This document shows positions 38,660-57,094 of a stretch of DNA of 64,000 nt, one piece after another. Numbering within the stretch: the stretch's first letter is position 1; every line of letters begins with the position of its first letter. This DNA comes from Azadirachta indica (Eukaryota; Streptophyta; Magnoliopsida; Sapindales; Meliaceae), in NCBI GenBank assembly GCA_022749755.1, contig CM040450.1, positions 5,446,913 to 5,510,912 of the forward strand. Direction: 5' to 3'. A model generated the notes under the pieces. It was not told the origin of the DNA, did not search any database, and worked only from the letters and a program-made list of their open reading frames with translations. The position numbers and the translations under genes are program-made.

Positions 38660-41340
38660 CGTAAAATAAGTTGTGAAAGGTCAAAAATAAATTTTTGTAT
38701 CCGCTTATCTTTGGGTTTGGTTGTGATCGCAACCTTATTAATCTTCAATATTTATGATAAGCGCTATCGTAATCAGCTGGCTCATGTGAATTTTTTGTTT
38801 TTAGTAGAAATTTTTATTTTAAAAAATACCAACATCCAAATTATAATTATATCCAAAATGTTAACCTACCGGCCATAGATTATATGTATAAATTTAAACC
38901 GGGAATCTCCAACATAATTCATCAACCATTCACATTTTAAATTGGTTGCAATAATTTAAATATATCAAATATATTATAATTCTATTAATTTATAAATTAT
39001 TGTAATTTAAAAAGAAAAAGGTTTGAGAGTCCATACTTTTACATATATGTGTATACTTATTTGTAAATCATTAAATTTATACATTTTTAATAGTTGAAAT
39101 TGAATATAACATATGTATTAATTATATTATATCAATTATGTATTAATTATATGTGTTAAATTCAATTTTAACCATTTTGAGTGTATAAATTCAATGATTT
39201 ATAAATAATATAAATATATATGTAAAAATATGAGACTCTCAATCTGTTCTTTTTAGAAAAATATATTTATATAATTTTTGTGACATGTAATTTTATAAAA
39301 TACAAAATTGTATATAATTTCGACTAAATTATAAATTTTAAGTTTTATTAATAAAGTAGACGTAATGTGATTATGTGAGTTGCAAAAAGTCAAAAATAAT
39401 TTTTGCATATATTTAACTTTGGGATTAATGGTGATAACGATTTCGATTAATATTCAACTTTTGTGATAAGTGCTATTGTAATCAAGTGGCTCGCGTGGAT
39501 ATTTTGTTTTCACTATGATTGTGAAAATATTATTAATTATGTAAAAATTTTTATTTTATAAAATATCAACATCCAAATTATAATTATATCCAAAATGTTA
39601 ACCTACCCACCATAGATTATACTAATAAATTTATGAATATAATTAATATTGAAAAAGATTTATGAAATGACATGCGTTCAAAGTACATAGAACAAATGAG
39701 ATTGCACTAATTAAGCATGACATGTTCTTATCATTATCCTTAAAATTTGTAACTTATTTGGCGGCGCAGACACACATGTATACGATGGATAGGAATTTTT
39801 TTGTAAATGTAAATGGTGAATCTCCAAAATAATTTATCAACCATTCTCATTTTAAATTGATCTCAACAATTTAGATATATCCAATGAATTATAATTTTAT
39901 TCATGCATAAATTGTTGTACTTTTAAAAAAAAAAAGTTTGAGAGTTCGTACTTTTACATATGTGTTTATATTTATTTGTGTATCATTAAATTTATACACT
40001 TTTAGCGGTTAAAATTAAATATGATATATATATTAATTATATGTGTTAGATTCAATTTCAACTGTTGAAAGTATATAAATTTAATGATTTATAAATAATG
40101 TAAATATGTGTGTAAAAATATGAGACCTTCGATTCATTCCTTTTAGAGAATATATTCATATAACTTTTATTACATGAATTTTTATAAAATAGAAAATTGT
40201 ATATAATTTCAACTAAATTATAAATTTTGAGTTTTATTAATAAAGTAGGCGTAGGTAGCATTTATTTTTTTTATTTGAATTCTGAATATGACTGAAATTT
40301 GAATTTAACCAAAATCTGAATCTGAATAATATGTTTATTTTTTATTTTAAAATATTTAAAAATAATTATTAAGTTGTTTATTTTGACAATATAAAATATT
40401 TAAAAATTGATAATTTAACATGTATATCCTTTTAAATAATATATTTATATCAATAATGATAAAAATTTAATAAATTATATTAGTATGTACATTATTTATT
40501 TGTTTGATACACTATTTTTTTTTAAAAATAATTTTTAATTGATGATATAGAGATCAATAAAAATTAAATAAAAATAATAAGTATATTAAAATATAATTGT
40601 AATTATATAAATATATAAATTTATTATAATAATTAAAGTATAAAATAAGTACAATTGAGAAGATAAGTTGATGTGATTCACAATAGAGAAGAGATACGTT
40701 AAAAATAATTAATTAGGATTTTAATTTTGTTAATAAATAAATTAATAAAATAAATATATTTTGAAAAATAAAAATATTAAATTATTTAAACGTTTGCTTA
40801 TTTAAATTTAAGTCAAAATTTTTAATTTAATTATATTCAAATACTTTTAACAAATATTTAAATATAAGTTAAAAAATAAACGATTATTATATATCTGAAT
40901 AATTATATTAAGACTTTAACCAAAAAAACAAACAATTTTGTAATATAAGTTGCGGAAAGTTAAAAATAAATTTTGCATATGTTTAACTTTGGGATTAATT
41001 GTGATAACGGTTTTGATTAATATTCAACTTTTGCGATAAGTGCTATTGTAATTAAGCGACTCATGTGGATATTTTGTTTTTACTTTGATTGTGAAATTAT
41101 TATTAATTATGTAGAAATCTATATTTTATAAAATACCAACATTTAAATTATGATTATATCCAAAATGTAAGCCTACCCACCATAGATTATATAAATAAGT
41201 TTATGAATATAATAAATGTTGAAAAGAATGCATGAAATGGAATATGCCATAAGTACATGGAACAAATGAGATCGGACTAATTGAGCATGACATGTTCTTG
41301 TCATCATCCTTAAAACTTGTGGCTTATTTATATCTAAACC
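38660..41340. repeat. Diverged tandem repeat, three copies, the array interrupted by a MITE
   Basis: Segment X (TTTGGGATTAAT..GATAACG, GATAAGTGCTATTGTAAT, CCAAAATGTTAACCTACC, CCATAGATTATA) occurs at about 38690-38900, 39390-39640 and 40950-41215. Segment Y (GAATCTCCAA..ATCAACCATTC to TTTTATTAATAAAGTAG) occurs at about 38900-39365 and 39815-40255. A third segment (GTACATGGAACAAATGAGAT, GCATGACATGTTCTTGTCAT) follows X in copies two and three only. Copy divergence is about 10-20 percent by eye. The array is non-coding and of unknown origin. Confidence 0.8.
40259..40937 (+). mobile_element. MITE family member, copy 1 (about 680 bp)
   Basis: This AT-rich block interrupts the tandem repeat: the equivalent uninterrupted site is near 39360 (AAAGTAGACGTAATGTG). 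It is homologous over its whole length to the reverse complement of 63310-63920. Shared words include TTTATTTTTTATTTTAAAAT, AAATTATTTA and AAAAAACAAACAA. Termini resemble inverted repeats (ATTTATTTTTTTT versus TGTTTGTTTTTTT on the other strand). No ORF. Confidence 0.75.
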
Positions 41341-41900
41341 TTTTATTATTATTAATGTAAATATTTAAAAAAAGCCTAATTAATTAAAATTGGAATAATT
41401 GAGAGTTACCTTTTCCCTTTGGCTTAAGTTTCTCTTAACACTTACATTCAAATATTTCTTTCACTTTCAAGCTTTCTTTTTACTGCGTCAAACAAAAACC
41501 CTTTCTTTCTCAAAAAGTTCCCTCGTCGCGTCAAATTCTGTGATACAAATAAGACTTCAAAGGCTAGTAGTCGTTTTCATGCTTTTTTATTTTTCTTTTT
41601 CTTCTTAAAAATAAAATCGTATTGTCTTCGTTGCTTGGACAGCACACTAAATTATATTCTTCATGAAATGTTTTATATATTTATATAGATCTATTAACAC
41701 ACTTGTCCTATAAATTATTATATGATAGTGATATTTTAACATACTTTCAATTGATAATTAAAAAGTTCGGTATATATATATATATACTTCCCTTTACAAT
41801 TAATTTTTATAATTTACCCATATACTTTTACATTTAATGATTTTGTTATTTAATTTGAAAATTATTCTCCAAAAAATATAATTATATTTTTAAAAGTACA

Positions 41901-42350
41901 TAATTTTAATTTACTGGACGGATACGATTTAAACGATTGAAGTCGCGTTCAATGTACATCGGAGAAAATGTGTACAAACAGAAGACTATAATATAATAAT
42001 AATAATAATTTATAAGATCTGTAAATTAACAAGAAAGGTCTTTTGAAAAGTAATTAATTAATATTGCAAAGGACATAATTTGAAATCTAGGAATTTTAAT
42101 TTGCTGGATTCATACGATTTAAGCAATTGAAGTCGTATTCAAGTTACACCAGAGAAAATATATTAAAACTGAAGACTATAATATAATAATAATTTATAAA
42201 GATCTGCAAATTAATCAGAAAATTGTTTTTCAAGTCAAATAAAAAATTAATTAATTTATTGATAAATATTTCAAAGGACATAATTGAAATCTTGGAAAAA
42301 TAATTTGTGTGTCTCTATGTTAATATTAAATTTTACGGACGGAAGCATGG
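41901..42350. repeat. Tandem duplication (about 190-bp unit) upstream of the ECA gene
   Basis: A unit with TTAATTTACTGGACGGATAC, ATTGAAGTCG, GAAGACTATAATATAATAAT and TTTATAAGATCTG begins near 41901. It repeats near 42091 with changes (TTTGCTGGATTCATACG). A third copy starts at about 42266 (AAAGGACATAATTGAAATCT) and degenerates. The array ends about 500-650 bases before the ECA coding region, within its possible promoter. Confidence 0.8.
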
Positions 42351-43006
42351 TAGGAAGCAACGGCAAAACTAACCCATGATAGCGACAGAAACTACAATAA
42401 TGTCAAAGCGGTTAATAATTATCCAGTCCTTTATTTTGTATATTATAATCAAATATCAACTAAAAGTATGCCGAAACGGGTAAGGACCTATTTGTTCATA
42501 AATTGAAAAAGCTATGCAAGTAATGCCGAAAACGTACAAATAAAGGGATCTTAATGTTATTGTCACAGAGGGAGATCAACCGTACGTACGTTTCCTTCGG
42601 CCAGCTGTCGGCATGTGAATAAACAACAGGTCGCTCGATTAGCGTAGCGGTTAGCAGTACCTCTGAATTAAGCAACGTTTTGGATGGTACAGGGAAAGTT
42701 CTTCGCCATTATCTTAATCCAATAAAGCTTTAATTAATTCAGAGAGCAGAGAAAGTTGAGCAATTTGGGAGGCAATAAAGGAAACAAGACAGCGACGTTG
42801 GGAAGGTGGAGATAGAGAGAGAGAGAGTGTGGCCACTACTTAAGTGGGAATAGCGCAGTACTGGATGTGTGTGTGAGAGGGAATCCGTAGCCATTGGAGT
42901 TGTCTCTCGCTTTTTTTCTCTTTTTCTACACCAAACAAACGCCTCTGTAGATTCAATTTTCTTTTTTCTTCTTTCTCTGAGAAAATTTTGGTTTTTGTTG
43001 ATTGAA
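42351..43006 (+). promoter_or_regulatory. Promoter and 5' leader of the ECA gene, with a 3-codon uORF
   Basis: The region contains CCAAT at 42719, a GA repeat at 42811-42828 typical of plant leaders, and an upstream ATG at 42865 that opens ATG TGT GTG TGA, a 3-codon uORF. The main ATG is at 43007. The main frame is open back to 42869 but offers no ATG, so an N-terminal extension is unlikely. No clear TATA box was placed. Confidence 0.45.
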
Positions 43007-48793
<5,787 letters not shown>

Positions 48794-49924
48794 GACGACC
48801 TGCAGCTGATTCATGGAGAGGTTGATCAATGCCCCTGATGCCTTCCTATGGTTGGTATTCATTGAAATGGCCCCGTTACGATTTTACAACTCAGGGATAG
48901 TGGGGACTGTAAAAAGCTAGCTATGGCTGTTCATTTTTGCCTCCCCATGTTAGTTTTCTATATTTTATAAATGATGTTAGGAACACATATATTAATTAGT
49001 GTTGTGAAATGCAATGAAATTATGCAGCTCGTTCTTTTTTTAAAACTGCCGTTTTATTTATTAGATGTGTGTCCAGTGCTAAAAATGCACTCAACGCAAT
49101 TGAACATTGTTTTGGGAAGGAATCACCTTTTGGTCGGATTTATATGATCCGTTATTGCTGACTAAACTGTATCGAGTGGTTCTCTACAAAGGCTTTTTGA
49201 ACCGAGACAGAGTCAAGCAAGCTGGCTACCACATTTACATATTTTACGTTTATAGTGCGACAATTCAGATATATATACGTTTAGGAATATTATTCAACTG
49301 TTTATATATACGATCCCTGTGTAGAAATGCTGTTTAGATCCTATGATTCGTATGTATGTTTGGCGAGATGAAAAATGAAAGGAGAGAGAGAGATCCAAAG
49401 ATTGCACACTAGTAGACAATAGGAAACTCTATGACCACCTGTAACTTAACCCCAAAGAAAAGGTCCATTATACGCTACACCTTGATATTTTTGAAGCTGA
49501 TCGCATGGTCTTCATGTGCCCTTTACTGTTTGTTATCTATTTCACTTTGATACATACATCTTTTTCCAGGACAGTTGGAGTCTCCAAATCTTATTGAAAC
49601 TGATCAAAATATACACCAATAACTTGTTTGTGGCTTCGCAACCTACTGAAGATTCTTCAAACCCGCAGGAAAGGAGCTTGTTCTTCTTTCTTGCCAATGG
49701 TTTGATGGATGTACATCAACATCAATTTTTTATCTACATTTCTGGTGGTTAAGCCTCGATTAAGTGTTTAGAAACAGGGTAATGAGAATAAAAAAAAAAA
49801 AAAAAAAAATTAGCCCTATTAGTAGACATGAAGACGTTGAATTAGACAAGAAATATTGAAATATATGCATTTGAAGATACCTATACCTATTGGGTGACAT
49901 TACAAAAGAAAAATACAGCTGTAC

Positions 49925-49925
<1 letters not shown>

Positions 49926-49951
<26 letters not shown>
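49926..49951. repeat. TA microsatellite
   Basis: Uninterrupted TA run. Confidence 0.9.
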
Positions 49952-49958
<7 letters not shown>

Positions 49959-51263
49959 ATAATTCTGATACTGATAGATAGAGCAGCCCTCTGTTCGTGA
50001 GTTTTCTTACCTACTTGAACTAATTAGGAATAATTTTGTTCTAAGCTACTTACCAAGCAACAATTAATCACCCTGTCATTGTTAAAAATTTTTGAAGTTA
50101 TATTTTCACATCTTCTCTGTTTTACCTTCTATTTTGTCTTTTTTATATTGTCTACTAAACTACTTTAATTACTAAAAATAACATAAAGCCATTAGATATA
50201 CGTTTTAAAATGCATAAATTTTGATGGCACACCGCACACGGCTAACAATGTAACCCAAAATAGAATTTTAGGAGAACATTTTATGATATATCCAATATAC
50301 AATTAGAATTTAAGATATAATAATAAATAATCAAGATTAGTATTCAATGATGTAATTGGAATTTTGGACCACAGATGACATATAAATTGGTCGAGCACAC
50401 ATTCATCCAATATCACATTAATTTCTGTATCAATAATTCTGAATGTTCCAGCAGGAAACAAAAACATATTGCTAGGAATAATCAATTGTTTTCAAGACTT
50501 GCTATTATCAATCACAGAAACTGTAACATTAACAGATTACTCAGGTCTCAATGGCACAATTACGATGAGCTTTACCAGAAACAACAAAGAAGACAAAGTC
50601 TCAGGAAACAGATTCTAAACGCATGCAGTTCCATCTGTCCTTGTCAATGTATTTTCACAAGGTATATATATATATATACTCAATTATTGGTTTTTACCAA
50701 CTTATTTTACTTAACGTGTTGGTAAAAAATAAGCATCTCTTTCACCCAAAAAAAAAAAAAAAAAAAAACTCGAAAAAATCAACAGATTTCGGGGTACGTT
50801 GCCTATGAAAACCTCAGCAGATTTCAGCAAAGTCATCAGAATGTTTAGAACTATCCCAAATTTTCCAGCAGGAAGCAAGAAAACAGTTTGTTCTTTGCGT
50901 GCAGGGACAATTCTACGGCTACAACCCAAAATTTCTGAGTAACTGGTTACATGTTAAGAGTTCGAAAGTATATTAGCCAACCCGCTCAAGCTGATATGAA
51001 ACTGAAACCGTTCTCTTAATGAAGTCAAACAGCTTAAAACTAGTTAGTGTATGCGCGAAATTGTTAAAAAGGCTGATTCTTGATAAAATTTTAAGTCGAA
51101 TAACACATGTATCATATTATTTATACATTCATCTTATAAAATTTTGTCATATACATCTCTTTATTGAAAGTAACTAATCATGTAAATTTTTTAATAAATA
51201 AATAAGAGAAAAAAATTTAATGCATATGAAACAATTTTATTGATTTTTAGTTGCAGTCCGTCA

Positions 51264-51290
51264 TTATATATATATATATATATATATATA
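51264..51290. repeat. TA microsatellite
   Basis: Uninterrupted TA run. Confidence 0.9.
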
Positions 51291-51834
51291 CACTTTTTAA
51301 ACTCTGCTGAGAAAAATTAAGGCTTTGTATTAAATATACTGTAATTCTATGCTAACAAATGTATTCTTATTTTGACAGTCAACTAATTAAGGAATTTGAG
51401 TTTTAAGTGATTTCTACCTTTTTGTTTCATAGTCGTGACAAATGGAGTTTCTTATTTTCAAAAGCAAAAGGTTTTCCACAGACAATAAAAGATTTCTTGT
51501 ATAATGAAACTAGTTTCTTTGACATTTGAAACTTTTTCTGAACAAGACTTTTAAAAAATATATTTAATTTAATATTTCAAAGCTTTTGTTAAATCCAACT
51601 CAAACGTAACTTGAAAATTTACTCTAAATATTTAAAGAGAAATCTAACTTTTTAACTTCACAAACATACAGGAAGAATTCAACAATTAATCTCTTCATGA
51701 TATAGCATTTTCAATTTTATGATTTACATAAATATTTTAAATCAATTAATCATATAATTATTCTTAATTAAAATTTGTTATACAATTTCGTAAAAGCCAG
51801 CTAACAGTCTTCCCGAATTAAATAAGAATATTTG

Positions 51835-51857
51835 TATATATATATATATATATATAT
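51835..51857. repeat. TA microsatellite
   Basis: Uninterrupted TA run. Confidence 0.9.
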
Positions 51858-53346
51858 GCCCCGACAAGTCAAAAATAAGATTTCTAAATGCAACCACTTG
51901 TCTTCATTTATAAGATTCGTCCATTAACTAATACTCTTACTTAGCTTTCTCATTGTTCTATTTGTTTTCAGTTTCCTTTCTATCTCTTTAGACATCATTT
52001 ATTTCAAAATTAATCGACTGTCTTGTTCAATCAATTTCATGAAAAACTTAGCCATTAATGATCACGGCACCCGTGAAGGCATTAGGTTCAACAGATATAC
52101 ACAATTTTAATGACCCAATAAGGCAATTTTTCTACTCTAATTTAGATTAGACTGAGTTGTTAAGAAAAATTTGACTGCATGCATGCAATAATATGTCTGC
52201 GTATAAGCTAGGGTTTCTAAGAAAATTTTATGATCGGTCAGCCTACAGCAGATGAACACCTCATAGTAGATTTAACATCCATACCTACCATTTAATATTT
52301 ATGATTAAATTCTCTATAAAATATTGCAGATAAAAATAAAAAGAGAGAAGTGAAAGATAATGTTTGTTAAATATTTATTTATTCATATAAAATTTTTTGA
52401 ATTGAAAATGCCAAAAGAGTCAAACTTAAGTTTCGTGAAGGAAAGAAGGCGTGTGGACAATAGATTAGGAATTGTAGGTCACCACTGATGACTATTAATT
52501 AAATTCACTAATAATTTTATTCCATTTGCAGATATTGCAGAATACACGAAAATATGGATTAAATTCTTCTTTACCCAACACTGATATAATAAACCCATTG
52601 AAACTGAGACTAGGTTTTTTTATTTTTATTTTCTTTTTTGGGATTTATTTATATAGACAATGGCAAGTAAGGGGGAGGAACATTAAATAGTTTTGTAATT
52701 AGATTGAAGGAAACAGTATGTGAAAGGAGGATTTGGTTGACATCTTACCAAAACTTTTTTCCTTGAAGGAAAAAGGGTAATGAAGATCCAATTGAGGAAT
52801 GGTACATTTACTTATTGTCACTTGTCTTTTTTGTGGTGAAGAATTAAATAATAAACACCATATAAACAGACCGTTCATATCCACTGAAATCTTGCCTCTA
52901 TTATTTCCTTGTTAGCTGTTTCCAGCAATTGAAAACCACATAACAAGAAAATCATTAATTTCATTATATTATGAATCTTCCCTTTCATTCAATAAAATTA
53001 TATATATGGGTTCATTTCTTTATACACATGCAAATATATCTTTACCTAAACAAATTTTTATTTTTTTAACATTTTTGAAATTTAGAAAATTGCACAAGAT
53101 GATTAAAAGGACTACATCTAGAACAAAATTGTGTTATTCTACGAGAAAATATTTAAAACTAGAAATCAATTTGGGCCACTCTTCTCGCCAACTAATTAAT
53201 ACTACATGCACATACACTACGCAATAAGTTAGATACTTTGAATCACCAAACATACTTACCATTTCTCCTCTTTCTAGATCATTTCTTCTATAAATTTCTT
53301 GCATTAAGAGCTTTGCAACTAAACAACAACAACAAAACACACACGA

Positions 53347-55560
53347 ATGTCTCGTTTTGGAGGCTCTAACATGCCGCCGGCCAAGCCTACTGCCGGCGAC
53401 AACCTCTCGGTTTTTAACCAGAACCAGTCATTCGAGCTTCAAAAATACCCGAGAAGAGCTAAGCCCTCGGTGTCTCCCACTCTTGCTGACCTTTTGAGGC
53501 GTGTAGAAGATGTAAATACCTCAGGCAACAACACTCCAATTGATCATCGAGTCGTGGACCTCGGATATGCTGGTAGTTCTGGCCCGACATCATACCCTTT
53601 TGTTCTTTCGTTTAACAATTTAACGTACAGTGTTAAAGTTCGTCAGAAGCTGGCGTTTCCGTTTACCGGAAAGGGTTCTTCGGATTCTCCGGAGAAGGTG
53701 TTACTTAATGATACATCTGGTGAAGCGAGAGAAGGAGAAATCCTGGCTGTTCTTGGCGCCAGTGGGTCCGGAAAATCTACGTTGATTGATGCTCTTGCGG
53801 ACAGGATTTCGAAAGAAAGTTTGAAAGGATCTGTCACTTTGAATGGTGAAGTTTTGGAGTCCAGGCTTTTGAAAGTTATTTCTGCTTACGTCATGCAAGA
53901 TGATCTTCTGTTTCCTATGCTAACTGTGGAAGAGACGCTCATGTTTTCGGCTGAGTTTAGGCTTCCTCGCTCACTTTCAAAGAAAAAAAAGAAGGCGAGA
54001 GTTCAAGCTTTGATCGATCAACTTGGCCTCCGAAGTGCTGCAAAGACTGTGATTGGCGATGAAGGACATAGAGGTATCTCTGGAGGAGAACGCAGAAGAG
54101 TTTCAATTGGGATTGATATAATTCATGATCCAATACTCTTGTTTCTCGATGAACCAACTTCTGGTCTTGATTCGACCAGCGCTTTTATGGTTGTCAAAGT
54201 CTTGCAGCGAATTGCACACAGCGGTAGCATCGTTATTATGTCTATTCACCAACCAAGTTATAGAATTTTAAGTTTGCTTGATCGTTTGTTGTTGCTTTCA
54301 CATGGACATACTGTTTATGGCGGTTCACCAGCAAATCTTCCAGAGTTTTTTGCTCAGTTTGGTCATCCGATTCCTGAGAAAGAAAACCGAACTGAGTTCG
54401 CTCTTGATTTGATTCGGGAACTTGAAGAAACTCCTGGTGGAACCAAAAACTTAGTAGAGTTCAACAGAACCTGGCAGAACATAAAGAATCCGCGAAATTA
54501 CCAGTACAGCAAATCAAGTCTTTCTCTGAAAGACGCCATAAGCGCTAGTGTTTCAAGAGGTAAACTTGTCTCTGGAGCCACCAGTGCTGACGCCAACTTA
54601 ACAGCTTCTGTTTCAACATTTGCCAATCCAATTTGGATTGAAATGATCGTTATTGCAAAACGATCGCTCAAAAATTCAAGAAGAACGCCTGAATTATTTG
54701 GAATTCGCTTGGGAGCCGTTCTTGTTACCGGTATTATCTTGGCTACAATATTCTGGAGACTCGATAATTCACCCAAAGGAGTACAGGAACGCATAGGCTT
54801 CTTTGCTTTCGCTATGTCCACAACTTTCTACACTTGCGCAGAAGCCATCCCAGTTTTCCTTCAAGAGAGATACATTTTCATGAGAGAAACTGCTTACAAT
54901 GCTTATCGTCGTTCTTCATACGTTCTTGCTCATTCCATTATCTCCATTCCTTCTCTAATAGTCCTCTCTATCACCTTTGCTGCCACAACTTTCTGGGCTG
55001 TTGGCCTCGCGGGCGGCCTCTCAGGCTTCCTCTTCTTTTTCTTCACAATCTTAGCCTCATTTTGGGCCGGAAGTTCATTTGTAACGTTTCTCTCCGGTGT
55101 AGTCTCCCACGTCATGTTAGGCTTCACAGTAGTTGTGGCCATTATAGCCTACTTTCTCCTCTTCAGTGGTTTCTTCATTTCTCGGAACAGAATTCCTCTA
55201 TACTGGATTTGGTTTCACTATATTTCTCTAGTGAAATACCCCTACGAAGGAGTTCTACAAAATGAATTCGCCGATCCCACAAAATGCTTCGTCCGGGGAG
55301 TCCAAATGTTCGATAACACACCGCTCGGAGCAGTGCCCATGCCTTTGAAGTTGAAGCTGTTGAAAAGCATGAGCAGCGCTTTGGGCGTGAACATTACAAG
55401 CTCGACTTGTGTGACTACAGGCATGGACATTCTGGTGCAACAGGGAATCACAGATATCAGCAAATGGAATTGCTTATGGATAACTGTTGCATGGGGATTT
55501 TTCTTCAGAATTCTGTTTTATTTTACACTGTTGTTTGGAAGCAAAAACAAGAGAAGCTAA
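53347..55560 (+). CDS. Half-size ABC transporter, ABCG (WBC) subfamily, 737 aa
   Basis: An intronless gene with the ABCG order: nucleotide-binding domain first, then the membrane domain. The N-terminus has [12 protein letters not shown] and [15 protein letters not shown], typical of the plant clade containing ABCG1, 2, 6, 16 and 20, several of which move suberin, cutin or pollen-wall precursors. Walker [10 protein letters not shown] is at residues 137-145, Q-loop around YVMQDD, signature ISGGE at 244-248, Walker B ILLFLDEP with Asp268 and Glu269, and the H-loop His301 in SIHQPSYR. About six membrane helices span residues 455-735 (for example [43 protein letters not shown]). All catalytic residues are intact, so it should work as a homo- or heterodimer, probably at the plasma membrane. 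Start: the first ATG in frame, directly after an A/C-rich leader. The substrate cannot be read from sequence. Confidence 0.95.
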   Translation: MSRFGGSNMPPAKPTAGDNLSVFNQNQSFELQKYPRRAKPSVSPTLADLLRRVEDVNTSGNNTPIDHRVVDLGYAGSSGPTSYPFVLSFNNLTYSVKVRQKLAFPFTGKGSSDSPEKVLLNDTSGEAREGEILAVLGASGSGKSTLIDALADRISKESLKGSVTLNGEVLESRLLKVISAYVMQDDLLFPMLTVEETLMFSAEFRLPRSLSKKKKKARVQALIDQLGLRSAAKTVIGDEGHRGISGGERRRVSIGIDIIHDPILLFLDEPTSGLDSTSAFMVVKVLQRIAHSGSIVIMSIHQPSYRILSLLDRLLLLSHGHTVYGGSPANLPEFFAQFGHPIPEKENRTEFALDLIRELEETPGGTKNLVEFNRTWQNIKNPRNYQYSKSSLSLKDAISASVSRGKLVSGATSADANLTASVSTFANPIWIEMIVIAKRSLKNSRRTPELFGIRLGAVLVTGIILATIFWRLDNSPKGVQERIGFFAFAMSTTFYTCAEAIPVFLQERYIFMRETAYNAYRRSSYVLAHSIISIPSLIVLSITFAATTFWAVGLAGGLSGFLFFFFTILASFWAGSSFVTFLSGVVSHVMLGFTVVVAIIAYFLLFSGFFISRNRIPLYWIWFHYISLVKYPYEGVLQNEFADPTKCFVRGVQMFDNTPLGAVPMPLKLKLLKSMSSALGVNITSSTCVTTGMDILVQQGITDISKWNCLWITVAWGFFFRILFYFTLLFGSKNKRS

Positions 55561-57070
55561 TCAATTCATTGAATAATTAGAGAAAAATCATGAATGCTTG
55601 ATTGTTGTTTCAAGGATTAGAGCAACAAATTAAAGTTGGCAAAGTTTTTTCTTGTTTTATTAATGAGATGAATTCATTTAATTCTCCAATTAGAAGATGG
55701 ATGTGAGAGCTTGTGGGTGACTTCTCTGTAAGTCTCTTTTTTTCTGTTTTTTTTTTTTTTATCTCTTAACACATAAAGTAAAGATACTGTGTTGTTTGTT
55801 CTCTCTTTTGTTTTTTCCTCGTACTGCATTAGACAAATTGTAGAAGAATATTTTTAAAGCAAAACTTTGAGTAAGAAATTTATGGATCATCTATTTTATG
55901 TATTAAAATGTAACATGTAGAGGCATTTCAAATATTGAAAATGTAGTAGTCACCTCTTTTTTTTTTTTAATCTAATTATTACTTATTTCAAAAATATTAA
56001 CAAAAAAAAAAATTATATTTTAATACTATTTTTAAATATCTATTTTCAGAGAGGGAGAAGAGTCTACCCCAAATTTCTGGTAAAATCTAAGAAAGTATTA
56101 AGGTGAATTGAACCCACAGGCTCAAAATTTAGTGAATATCAAATTTAAATGGTGATTTTCAAAAATTTTTATAACCTTAAAGTAGTGTGCTTTGAAACTT
56201 AGGTCCAAACTTGTACAACTCATAGTGATCAATATAACATGACGTTTTTTTAGCAATTTATTCTTTTTTTCTTTTAATAATTACAACCAAATACTTATTA
56301 AATCTAATATATATATATATATTACTGTATTTGTGATTATTATCTATATCAAAATTAAAACATATAATTTCTATACTTTATTAATAACATGTAAAATTTA
56401 TTTCTTATTTTATCAAAAAGTCATTAGAGGATTTTTTTTTAATACTTAAAAAATCACAAGGTTACTTACTAATTTTTTTAAGGAATAATTTTGATATAAC
56501 TATTATTGTTCAATGCCTATGCTTGACAACTTAAATCACATTAAGTCAAATCAAGACTGATACTACTGATTATTTTTTTATTTATAAATATTATATTAAT
56601 TAGGATACAAATTTTATATATTAATTTTATAAGTATAGTATTATAAAATTAAAATTTTAGGTGATTTCAGAATAAGACTTTAATTAAAGTAAGAACGAAA
56701 GAAATCACAATGATTTAAAAAATCTCGTATAAAAACAATTATGCGGCAAAATATTTGTATTAATATTAAATTAATTAAGAGTATATGGCCAAATATTTTG
56801 CGTGTGCTACAGCAAGATTTGAGTTCCATTAATTGTTCAACTTTTCTTGGGTATAAATCCATTTTTCTTGTTCTTCTATATTTTAATTTAAGATAAATTA
56901 TGTACTCGTCATTTAACATGAGTACATATATATTAAATTTAAAATTTTTCAATGTGTAAAGTGATAAGGTAATGCATACTAGTCTAATCAATAAAATTCA
57001 GATTAATTTAAAACAAATTAAGTACCCATAGCAATCCTATGTACGTATTTATACTCATATACAAGATCTT

Positions 57071-57094
57071 TTATATATATATATATATATATAA
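57071..57094. repeat. TA microsatellite
   Basis: Uninterrupted TA run in the duplicated spacer. Confidence 0.9.

Larger units (their letters stand above)
34953..41900. other. Intergenic repeat-rich region between the small basic gene and the ECA gene
   Basis: No supported gene in about 7 kb. The small basic gene (minus) and ECA (plus) diverge from this interval. It contains TA microsatellites (36977-37011), an inverted repeat (38421-38659), a diverged tandem repeat (38660-41340) and an inserted MITE (40259-40937). The part at 37.2-38.4 kb is less AT-rich and has promoter-like words (TTGAC at 38262 and 38289, TGACGTCG near 38312) but no reading frame after it. Confidence 0.55.
48794..53346. 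other. Intergenic region between ECA and the ABCG gene
   Basis: About 200 bases after 48793 should be ECA 3' UTR. The rest carries TA microsatellites (49926-49951, 51264-51290, 51835-51857) and A-runs (about 49790-49809 and 50750-50767). I see no gene. A TATA-like ATTATATATATGGG at about 52996-53010 could serve the ABCG gene, giving a leader of about 300 bases; this is a guess. Confidence 0.55.

Noticed and set aside
42615..42700. tRNA-like sequence with a perfect A-box (TAGCGTAGCGG) before the ECA gene
   Set aside because: No B-box (GGTTCGANNCC) and no acceptor-stem pairing follow at the right spacing; it may be a chance match or a heavily decayed tRNA-derived fragment.
42869..43006. 46-residue N-terminal extension of the ECA ATPase
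   Set aside because: The open frame begins with GTG, not ATG, and the extension is unlike known ECA N-termini, which start MGKG.
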